Assembly: GCA_903822545.1 (NCBI GenBank)
Contig: CAIJPN010000041.1
Coordinates: forward strand, 1 to 64,000
Direction: 5' to 3'
Length of the DNA stretch: 64,000 nucleotides
DNA from: an uncultured Anaerolineae bacterium
GTDB lineage: Bacteria; Chloroflexota; Anaerolineae; Anaerolineales; Villigracilaceae
A program made the position numbers and the translations under genes. A model generated the notes under the pieces. It did no database searches. It worked only from the letters and a program-made list of their open reading frames with translations, and had not been told where the DNA came from. This document shows positions 55,306 through 61,929 of this stretch, piece by piece. Numbering within the stretch: position 1 is the stretch's first letter; every line of letters begins with the position of its first letter.

Positions 55306-56061
55306 ACCGTGTTTATTCCACTCCGCAATCGTCTCGCGGATAAAGGCCTGGATGCCCGCATCTGGCACATTGTCTACCCCGTCGAACTTGTTCAGGCCGA
55401 TAATCACCATCACAGAGCCGTAGGGGCCATCTTCCAGGCTGATGCCCATGGCCGCGTAGGGCGAACCGACCAGCTTTTTCTGCATATAGTCGTTAATGCG
55501 TCGAATGATGCTCATGCCGCTGGTATCCACTTGCTTGGGTAAGACTGAGTTTTCCAGGAAGGTGCGCGCGCCGCGCATTACATCCAGTTTGGGTTCTGCT
55601 TCTATCGGCAGCACCGCTGGCCGGGATGGGAGAACAGCCGGGGTAACGGGAAGCGATGCGGGGGGCGTGATCACCGGCGCGGGTGCAGGCGCAGGGGCGG
55701 CGACTACCGGCGCGGCGGGAGGGGCAGATTTAGCGTCAATCCACGGGCGAATGGCTACAATGATGCTGACCAGGCGGGTGCGCTGTGCGGTTGTTATGCT
55801 GGCCGGGTCGATTTTCTCCCCTTCCAGTTCTACGCTGTAGGTTTGCCCATCGCTCGTGTTGACGCGGAGCAAGGATGGCGGGGCAACGGCTGCCGGGCGC
55901 TGCGCCAGGCGGGCCTTGAGCACTTCGATTTCTTCGGTAAGTGTTTTTATTTTCTTTTCAGATTGCCCGCCGCGGATGTTGTCCGTCAGGATGGTATCCA
56001 GTTTGCCGATGATGACACCCAGAATGAGTGCCACAATGATGAGGCCAATTGTGCTTCCCAT
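55303..56061 (-). CDS. Membrane-anchored hypothetical protein with coiled coil and Pro/Ala linker
   Basis: A 252-residue protein: one N-terminal membrane segment (residues 4-20), a short coiled coil (about 33-55), a small domain (LLRVNTSDGQTYSVELEGEKIDP), a Pro/Ala/Val linker at about 112-150, and a C-terminal domain (ARTFLENSV, SIIRRINDYMQKKLVGSPYAAMGISL, VMVIIGLNKFDGVDNVPD). No family is recognised. It is the last gene of the prs-mutM-orf group, seven bases after mutM. The C-terminal part seems conserved-looking and soluble; its side of the membrane is uncertain. Confidence 0.65.
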   Translation of the reverse strand: MGSTIGLIIVALILGVIIGKLDTILTDNIRGGQSEKKIKTLTEEIEVLKARLAQRPAAVAPPSLLRVNTSDGQTYSVELEGEKIDPASITTAQRTRLVSIIVAIRPWIDAKSAPPAAPVVAAPAPAPAPVITPPASLPVTPAVLPSRPAVLPIEAEPKLDVMRGARTFLENSVLPKQVDTSGMSIIRRINDYMQKKLVGSPYAAMGISLEDGPYGSVMVIIGLNKFDGVDNVPDAGIQAFIRETIAEWNKHG

Positions 56062-56067
56062 AGCGAT

Positions 56068-56871
56068 TTACCTGTATTTTTGACAATTTGGGCAAAAATG
56101 CGTGCCCCGCTGTCCAACAATTGTGCGCTGGATGGGTGTTCCGCATGCGGGGCAGGGCTGGCCGGTGCGGTCATAGGCGCGGAAGTGGTTTTGGAAGCCG
56201 CCTCCGCGATAAACCCAGTCGATACTGGCGCCATTGTGGTCGATGCCAGTCTGTAAAACAACCCGAATGGCATCGAAGAGTCGCAGGGTTTCTTCTTTTG
56301 TAATTGTACCCGAAAGACGCAAGGGATGAATTCGGGAAAGGTGAAGTGATTCGTCGGTGTAGATGTTGCCCAACCCTGCCAGGAAACCCTGGTCAAGCAG
56401 CAGTGGTTTGATCTGGCGGTTTTTCTCCCGCAATTTTTGGAACAGTACATCGGGGGTGAAGGCTGGGTCGAAAGGTTCCGGGCCGAGATGGCCGATAACA
56501 TCTTCGGGGTGTGTTGTCAGCCAGGCGCGGCCAAATTTGCGGGTGTCGTTAAAAGCCAGCTGGCGGTTGTCTGAGAGAAACAGCAGCAGCCGGTCATGCT
56601 TTTGGGGGTCGGTATCTGCCGGTTTGGTGGTCAGGTCGCCGCTCATGCGCAAGTGGATGAATAGATGGTATGTAAACAATACCACATGCAGGTATTTTGC
56701 TCGACGCCTGACATCCAAAATTTCTTGCCCGGTGATCATTTCGGGGAATTGCTGGGCAGAGGGCGTCTCGATGGTGCGCGGCCAGAGCACTTGCGCCGAA
56801 ATAATTGTACGCCCGACCAACTGCGGGCGCAAATTACGGGCGATGGTTTCCACTTCTGGTAATTCTGGCAT
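56068..56871 (-). CDS. mutM: Formamidopyrimidine-DNA glycosylase MutM (Fpg)
   Basis: A 267-residue Fpg/Nei-family enzyme. It begins with PELPEVE, whose N-terminal Pro is the catalytic nucleophile. The helix-two-turn-helix region is GLGNIYTDESL, and the C-terminal zinc finger is CPACG ... CPNC. It excises 8-oxoguanine and cuts the abasic site. It lies three bases after prs and close to mutY, which completes the GO repair pair. Confidence 0.95.
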   Translation of the reverse strand: MPELPEVETIARNLRPQLVGRTIISAQVLWPRTIETPSAQQFPEMITGQEILDVRRRAKYLHVVLFTYHLFIHLRMSGDLTTKPADTDPQKHDRLLLFLSDNRQLAFNDTRKFGRAWLTTHPEDVIGHLGPEPFDPAFTPDVLFQKLREKNRQIKPLLLDQGFLAGLGNIYTDESLHLSRIHPLRLSGTITKEETLRLFDAIRVVLQTGIDHNGASIDWVYRGGGFQNHFRAYDRTGQPCPACGTPIQRTIVGQRGTHFCPNCQKYR

Positions 56872-56874
56872 AAG

Positions 56875-57858
56875 CTATTCGTTAAACATTTCGCCAACGC
56901 TGCGGCCTTCGTGGGCGCGCAGCATTACTTCAGCCAGCAGGGGCGAAACAGAGAGCACCGTCAGTTTGTCTTTCAGGAAAACCATTTTTTCGGGCGTAAT
57001 CGGCACCGAATCTGTGGTGATAATGCCCTTGATGGGCAGGCTGCCGATACGTTCAGCTCCGTTTTTAGACAAAATCGGGTGAACACATACGATGTATACA
57101 TCCAGCGCGCCATTTTCTTTCACCAGGTTGACAGCCTGGGCGATGGAGCCGCCTGTGTCGATTTCATCATCCACCAGGATGACATCGCGGCCTTTCACAT
57201 CGCCGATAACCGTCAGGGCCTGGGCTTTGGCATCGTTCGCCACCCGGCGCTTTTCGATAAAGGCGATGGGCGCATCGATCCCGGCGGCAATGTTGCGGCC
57301 CTTTTTGGCGAAGCCCAGGTCAACCGTTACTACCACCGGGTCTTTCATCGTCGGGCGGATCCGGTTCAGGTGGTCGCTGATAATGTGGAAGGCGGTCAGT
57401 ACATCCCCCGGCACCGAGAAAAAACCCTGGATCTGCCCGGCGTGTGGGTCGAGCAGGATGTAGCGGTCGGCGCCGGCCACTTCGATCATTTCTGCCACCA
57501 GCCGGGCCGAGATGGGCACACGCGGCTGGTCTTTTTTATCCGAGCGGCCATACGCCATATATGGGATCACCGCTGTAATGCGCGCCGCTGAATCCAACCG
57601 CAATGTCTGAATCAGGATCAACAGTTCCATCAGGTTACGATGTACTGGTGAAGATGTGGTCTGGATAACATAGACATCCTGTCCGCGCACACTGGAATGC
57701 AGCTTAACGAACAGGTTCTCGTTTGGGAATTCGATGACATCGCGCCCGCAAAGTGGCTGGTGCAGGTATTCGGCTACCTTTTGGGCCAAATCCGGCGATC
57801 CGGTTCCGGCATACAGTTTAATCCCGCCGTAAACCTTCATTTCACGATTGTGTGACAT
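56875..57858 (-). CDS. prs: Ribose-phosphate pyrophosphokinase
   Basis: A 327-residue PRPP synthetase. It has the ATP loop RSDKKDQPRVPISARLVAEM, the HAGQIQGFF segment, and the ribose-5-phosphate loop VLVDDEIDTGGSI. It makes PRPP for purine, pyrimidine, His and Trp synthesis. The start at 57858 has AGAGG five bases before it; the frame extends to 57879 without a site. The sequence differs from the classical bacterial Prs in several places (SSPVHRNLMELLILI) and belongs to a variant group. It is followed by mutM. Confidence 0.9.
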   Translation of the reverse strand: MSHNREMKVYGGIKLYAGTGSPDLAQKVAEYLHQPLCGRDVIEFPNENLFVKLHSSVRGQDVYVIQTTSSPVHRNLMELLILIQTLRLDSAARITAVIPYMAYGRSDKKDQPRVPISARLVAEMIEVAGADRYILLDPHAGQIQGFFSVPGDVLTAFHIISDHLNRIRPTMKDPVVVTVDLGFAKKGRNIAAGIDAPIAFIEKRRVANDAKAQALTVIGDVKGRDVILVDDEIDTGGSIAQAVNLVKENGALDVYIVCVHPILSKNGAERIGSLPIKGIITTDSVPITPEKMVFLKDKLTVLSVSPLLAEVMLRAHEGRSVGEMFNE

Positions 57859-57927
57859 AAAACCTCTGAATAAAAACAATTAACGTTAACAACGGTTCTG
57901 GCTGGCGCATGCCAGCCAGCTGTCATT

Positions 57928-58467
57928 TTATACTTTAGATTGCCATTCGCTGGCCAGCATGCCCATAAGGAGCATATCCTCATAATGACCATGCTTGAAA
58001 TTAGCCTGGCGCAGGCGGCCTTCATGCACAAATCCGCATTTTTCGTAAGTACGGATGGCGCGCGGGTTACTCTCATGAACATGCAGGAAAATCCGGTTCA
58101 GGTTGAGCGTTTCAAAACCATGCTTGCAGAGCAGGCGCACTGCCGTGCTGCCATGCCCACGATTCCAGATCGTCTTCTCGCCCAGCATAATTCCCAATTC
58201 GGCGCAGCGCACCCGCCAGTCGATATCAAAAAAGGCACAGTTGCCGATCAAACGCCAATCCTTGCTCTCGCGAATTTCAATCGAAAGCGGCTTTTCGGCT
58301 TTTTCGCGCTTCGCCAGGTTCTCAAACCACGCCTGCTCATCAGACAGAGACATCGGCAGGTAAATCGCCAGGCCGTCGTTCACATCCGGGTCATTAATCC
58401 AGCGATAAAAAGACTCAATATCCCCGCGCTCCACTGCGCGCAGGCGCATATTCTCAGTGTAAATCAT
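57928..58467 (-). CDS. GNAT family N-acetyltransferase (RimJ/RimL-like)
   Basis: A 179-residue acetyltransferase with the RimJ/RimL/SpeG-type order: MRLRAVERGDIESFYRWIND, IGNCAFFDIDWRVRCAELGIMLGEK, GHGSTAVRLLCKHGFETLNLNRIFLHVHESN and RTYEKCGFVHEGRLRQ. The acetyl-CoA loop is GHGSTAV. Its substrate may be a protein N-terminus or polyamine. Its ATG overlaps the meaB stop (ATGA), so the two are coupled. Confidence 0.9.
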   Translation of the reverse strand: MIYTENMRLRAVERGDIESFYRWINDPDVNDGLAIYLPMSLSDEQAWFENLAKREKAEKPLSIEIRESKDWRLIGNCAFFDIDWRVRCAELGIMLGEKTIWNRGHGSTAVRLLCKHGFETLNLNRIFLHVHESNPRAIRTYEKCGFVHEGRLRQANFKHGHYEDMLLMGMLASEWQSKV

Positions 58468-59462
58468 TTTCCAACTCCATTGAGCAGCAAATTGACCGCT
58501 TCGCGGGGAGAAAGCTGCCGTTTTTGGATGGAATCAACCGTTTCATCCAATCTTTTCTCCGTTAAACCCGCCCTGAAGCGTGCCACCAGTTCATTTTGCA
58601 CCAACGCGTCGAATTCAGCTTCCAGCCGGGCGCGTTCCCGTTTCTGCCAGTTGCCACTCTGCCGCAGGTATTCCCCGTGGCTTTGAATTGATCCCAAAAG
58701 CTCTGGCAGCCCCTTCCCCTCGGTGGCTACCGTCCGCTGGATGATTGGCATCCACATCCCGGCCATTTCCTCGGCGGAGGCCTGCACCGCCATATACGTG
58801 CCATGATGCTGGAAAATCTTCTGCACCGGGTGCGCCAGTTCCAGCATCGTCTTAAGGGCGCGCTCGGTGCTTTCCACGCCTGGCCTGTCAGCCTTATTAA
58901 TAACCAGAATGTCAGCGATCTCCAAAATCCCGGCCTTAATCGCCTGGATTTCATCTCCCAGGCCGGGGGCTTCCACTACCAGCGTGGTGTGCGCCAGCCG
59001 GGCAATATCCACCTCGCTCTGGCCTGCGCCCACTGTTTCGATCAGCACAATCTCAAACCCGGCGGCATCGAAAACCTGCACCACACCTGCCGTTGCCGTG
59101 GCCAACCCACCCAACGATCCCCGCGAAGCCATCGAGCGGATGAAAACGCCCTTATCGCCCGAAAGATCGCGCATCCGCACCCGGTCGCCCAGCACTGCCC
59201 CGCCCGTGAACGGGCTGGATGGGTCTACCGCCACAATCGCCACTTTTTTGTCCAGTTTGCGAAAGTGGATCGCAATCTGATTCACTAGCGACGATTTGCC
59301 GGTTCCCGGCGCGCCAGTGATGCCAATCAGGTGTGCCCGGCCGGTGTGCGGGAACAACTCATCCAGCGCGGCCAGCCCCTCCGGGGTTTCGTTTTCCACA
59401 CGAGTCAACAGGCGCGCCAGCGAAAGCCGGTCACCTGCGAGAACAGCATCAGCGAGGGTCAT
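58464..59462 (-). CDS. meaB: Methylmalonyl-CoA mutase-associated GTPase MeaB
   Basis: A 332-residue G3E-type GTPase. Walker A is GAPGTGKSSL near residue 51, followed by VAIVAVDPSSPFTGGAVLGDRVRM, FIRSMASRGSLGGLA, VGAGQSEVDIA and the guanine motif NKADRPG. MeaB guards adenosylcobalamin loading and protects methylmalonyl-CoA mutase. The gene upstream encodes the mutase's B12-binding subunit, so they work together in propionyl-CoA/succinyl-CoA metabolism. Confidence 0.95.
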   Translation of the reverse strand: MTLADAVLAGDRLSLARLLTRVENETPEGLAALDELFPHTGRAHLIGITGAPGTGKSSLVNQIAIHFRKLDKKVAIVAVDPSSPFTGGAVLGDRVRMRDLSGDKGVFIRSMASRGSLGGLATATAGVVQVFDAAGFEIVLIETVGAGQSEVDIARLAHTTLVVEAPGLGDEIQAIKAGILEIADILVINKADRPGVESTERALKTMLELAHPVQKIFQHHGTYMAVQASAEEMAGMWMPIIQRTVATEGKGLPELLGSIQSHGEYLRQSGNWQKRERARLEAEFDALVQNELVARFRAGLTEKRLDETVDSIQKRQLSPREAVNLLLNGVGK

Positions 59463-59483
59463 TTTGGGTTACTCTGGGAATTT

Positions 59484-59520
59484 AACAGGCACTACGTAAG
59501 CTATCTGCGTAGTGCCTGTT
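59484..59520 (-). other. 13-bp hairpin between mutase small subunit and meaB genes
   Basis: AACAGGCACTACG, 11 bases, and its exact complement fill the 60-base gap between the two genes. No T-run follows, so it is likely an mRNA processing or stabilising hairpin. Confidence 0.5.
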
Positions 59521-59522
59521 GG

Positions 59523-59921
59523 TTATGCCGGTACGGCGCTGCGGATGTCGGCGACGATTTGTTCGGTGGAAGCCCCCGGCCCGTAGACACCGGCGACCCC
59601 CATTTCTTTCAGCGCAGGAATGTCTTCATCTGGGATAATACCGCCCAGGAAGACAAGCACATGCTCCTGCCCGTTGCCCTTGAGCAATTCCAAGATGCGC
59701 GGGGCCAGCGCCATATGCGCCCCAGACAGGATGGAAAGACCAACCACATCCACATCCTCTTGCAGGGCCGCTTCAGCGATCATTTCAGGGGTTTGGCGCA
59801 GGCCAGTATAAATCACTTCCATACCAGCATCGCGCAGGGCGCGCGCAACCACCTTCGCGCCCCGGTCGTGACCATCCAGGCCAGGTTTGGCAACAAGCAC
59901 ACGGATTTTGCGTTCAGCCAT
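59523..59921 (-). CDS. Methylmalonyl-CoA mutase B12-binding small subunit
   Basis: A 132-residue stand-alone B12-binding domain. The DGHDRG motif at residues 16-21 supplies the axial His (H18), with the following GLSILSGAH and GGIIPDED segments of the methylmalonyl-CoA mutase C-terminal domain. In archaea and many bacteria this is a separate subunit that joins a catalytic TIM-barrel subunit, not encoded in the window. It precedes meaB. GGAGG lies before the ATG. Confidence 0.93.
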   Translation of the reverse strand: MAERKIRVLVAKPGLDGHDRGAKVVARALRDAGMEVIYTGLRQTPEMIAEAALQEDVDVVGLSILSGAHMALAPRILELLKGNGQEHVLVFLGGIIPDEDIPALKEMGVAGVYGPGASTEQIVADIRSAVPA

Positions 59922-60080
59922 GGGTTCCTCCAGGAAAAACTTTATCTCGCTCGATTATATAATACTCGCGGCTGAAAACTGCGCTTTCTGGCTTAAGAAA
60001 AAATGGGAAACTCTCAACCCCCTTCCCGGACTTTCCCGTTTTGTTTTTTTGCTCTACCGTTTTTGGTGTAAAAATCTGTA

Positions 60081-60173
60081 GGGGCGACCCTTCAAAGCAT
60101 ACACAGGCGCATTTTTGCAGGGAATTCAGGCACAAAGCCACGATTTTTCGCACGGGGCGGGTCGCCCCTACCC
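60081..60173. repeat. 93-nt dispersed repeat, copy B
   Basis: It begins GGGGCGACCCTTC and ends GGGTCGCCCCTACCC; preceded by GTA, its ends form a near-perfect inverted repeat. It is the same length as copy A at 54034 and alignable over its whole length. Confidence 0.75.
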
Positions 60174-60261
60174 GTTCCCCATTAAGAAAGGAAGAGCCAT
60201 TTTTTTAATGGGGAACGGGGATTATCTCCGTTTCATTACAATTACCATTCAGCGCTTGCGC

Positions 60262-60290
60262 TTGACCTGACCAACTCGGGGGGATACAAT
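60262..60290 (+). promoter_or_regulatory. Promoter of the DUF6754/zinc-ribbon operon
   Basis: TTGACC (60262-60267), a 17-base spacer and TACAAT (60285-60290). A second -10-like box, TATACT (60319-60324), lies five bases before the ATG at 60330 and could give a leaderless mRNA. Confidence 0.6.
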
Positions 60291-60329
60291 AATGTGACGC
60301 TTGTTCTATACTTTATGCTATACTAAAAT

Positions 60330-60578
60330 ATGGACTCAATGCGCGTATTCTGGTCTGAATGGGCTGAAACGTTGCGTCGCCGGGGCCTGGATGGATTTGC
60401 AGCCTGGTTTCTTGAGGCTGCTGGCCCACTTAACATACTCGGAGCGCAATTGCTGTACATCGGGAAACCGATGCTCGGTTCCAATTGGGATGAGCGTATA
60501 CAGGCTGCCGCGCGCCTGCTGGAAGATGACGAAGAATCGCAGGCATTCATCGAATACCTGAAAGGACAAACGCCGTGA
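60330..60578 (+). CDS. Small conserved hypothetical protein
   Basis: An 82-residue, helix-rich soluble protein (SEWAETLRRRGLDGFAAWFLEAAGPL, IQAAARLLEDDEESQAFIEYL). No family is recognised. It is supported as a gene by its promoter, by the ATGA-type overlap with the next gene, and by being first of four coupled genes. The segment LNILGAQLLYIGKPMLG might touch a membrane or partner. No ribosome binding site is seen, in keeping with a leaderless start. Confidence 0.65.
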   Translation: MDSMRVFWSEWAETLRRRGLDGFAAWFLEAAGPLNILGAQLLYIGKPMLGSNWDERIQAAARLLEDDEESQAFIEYLKGQTP

Positions 60579-61321
60579 ATTTAACGAGTCTCGCCGGACT
60601 GGGCATTGTACTGGTATCTGCCATTCTCCTGGCGGTATTTGCCTTCCTGTACCGTCGCTCCCCGTTTGTCTTTCGTAAGATCCCCGCCTTTAGCCGCCTC
60701 CGCCAGGCCATCAACTTTGTGGTGGAAGATGGCACACGCCTGCACATTTCGCTGGGACGTGGCAGCCTGGTTACGCCTTTTGGAGCGGCTGCGCTCTCCG
60801 GGTTGAGTTTGTTGCGCAAAATCGGGGAAACCACCTCGCTCAGTGACCGTCCCACCATCGCTACCAGCGGTGACGGGTTGGTTTCACTCGCCGCACAGGA
60901 CACCCTGCGCGCCTCGCTTGAAGCAGTCGCCCCCAACCAACCATTCAACATTCTCAACAGCCGTTTCACCGGCCCAACCCCCTTCTCCTACGCCGCCGGG
61001 ACAATGCCCGCCATCCGCGATGAAGGGGTCGCTACCAATGTGCTGATCGGCAACTTCGGCGTTGAAGCTGCCTTGCTGGTGGATGCTGCCGAGCGGCAGG
61101 GTGCGCTCATCATCGCCGCCAGTGACAACCTCCCAGCCCAGGCTGTGCTGTACGCAGCCACCAAAGAGCCTGTGCTCGGCGAAGAACTCTACGCTGCCGG
61201 GGCATACCTCCAGGCTGGAGCATTCCACGCCGCCAGCCTGCGTGTTCAAGACATCCTGCGCTGGGGCATCATCGCTATCATCGTTGTCGGCGCACTCCTC
61301 AAACTGGTGGGAATTTTATGA
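60575..61321 (+). CDS. DUF6754-type membrane protein
   Basis: A 248-residue protein with one membrane segment at each end (residues about 7-26 and 228-246) and a soluble middle. The middle has FVVEDGTRLHISLGRGSLVTPFGAAALSGLSLL, TSGDGLVSLAAQDTLRAS and GNFGVEAALLVDAAERQGA. The order resembles DUF6754 proteins found in Chloroflexota, of unknown function. It overlaps both neighbours by four bases, so the operon is tightly coupled. Confidence 0.7.
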   Translation: MNLTSLAGLGIVLVSAILLAVFAFLYRRSPFVFRKIPAFSRLRQAINFVVEDGTRLHISLGRGSLVTPFGAAALSGLSLLRKIGETTSLSDRPTIATSGDGLVSLAAQDTLRASLEAVAPNQPFNILNSRFTGPTPFSYAAGTMPAIRDEGVATNVLIGNFGVEAALLVDAAERQGALIIAASDNLPAQAVLYAATKEPVLGEELYAAGAYLQAGAFHAASLRVQDILRWGIIAIIVVGALLKLVGIL

Positions 61322-61929
61322 AATTAAAAGGCCTGTTCTCCACCGCCATTGCCGTTATCTCCGGGATGATCGTCCTGGTGGGGCTTTTTGCGCCCATCGC
61401 GCTGCTTCCTGTTATTTCATCGTTGTTCCTGCAATGGGCCAGTATCCTGGCGGGCATCGCCATCCTGATTGGCATTTTTAGTATGTTTGGCACACACCTG
61501 TCAAAAATTCGCCAGCGCTCCAAAAACTCCACCTACAGTTTTGCGCTGCTACTTTTCTTCCTGCTCACCTTTTTTGCCTCGGCCTTGCCCCAAAATACTT
61601 TGTTGGAAGGTATCCTGCTCAACAATATCATGATCCCTGTCGAAGTCAGCCTGATGGCGTTGCTGTCAGTCTCCCTCGTCTACGCCTCCGCCCGGCTGCT
61701 CACCCATCGCACCGATTTGAAATCCATCATCTTCATCGTTACCGCGCTGGTCACCCTCATTGGATTAACACCCTGGCCGGTTATCGGTACCCTGCCCATC
61801 GTCAGTGGGCTTGTCCAGATGCTGGCAGCAGGCGGCGCGCGCGGCATGTTGATCGGCATCGCCCTTGGCACACTCCTGACCGGGATGCGAGTCATCTTTG
61901 GGGCCGATCGCCCCTATGGGGGTAAATAA
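61318..61929 (+). CDS. Polytopic membrane protein of unknown function
   Basis: A 203-residue protein with about six membrane segments and short loops; one loop is positively charged (HLSKIRQRSKN). No family motif is recognised. It starts inside the end of the DUF6754 gene (ATGA overlap) and its stop overlaps the start of the zinc-ribbon gene (TAATG), so all are translated together. A complex of the two membrane proteins with the zinc-ribbon protein is a reasonable guess. Confidence 0.68.
   Translation: MKLKGLFSTAIAVISGMIVLVGLFAPIALLPVISSLFLQWASILAGIAILIGIFSMFGTHLSKIRQRSKNSTYSFALLLFFLLTFFASALPQNTLLEGILLNNIMIPVEVSLMALLSVSLVYASARLLTHRTDLKSIIFIVTALVTLIGLTPWPVIGTLPIVSGLVQMLAAGGARGMLIGIALGTLLTGMRVIFGADRPYGGK

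Larger units (their letters stand above)
59922..60329. other. 408-base gene-free region with repeats and promoters
   Basis: No ORF is convincing. It contains the second 93-nt repeat (60081-60173), a 15-bp perfect hairpin right after it (CCCGTTCCCCATTAA at 60171-60185 with its complement at 60205-60219), and promoter elements for the rightward operon at 60262-60324. Confidence 0.6.
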
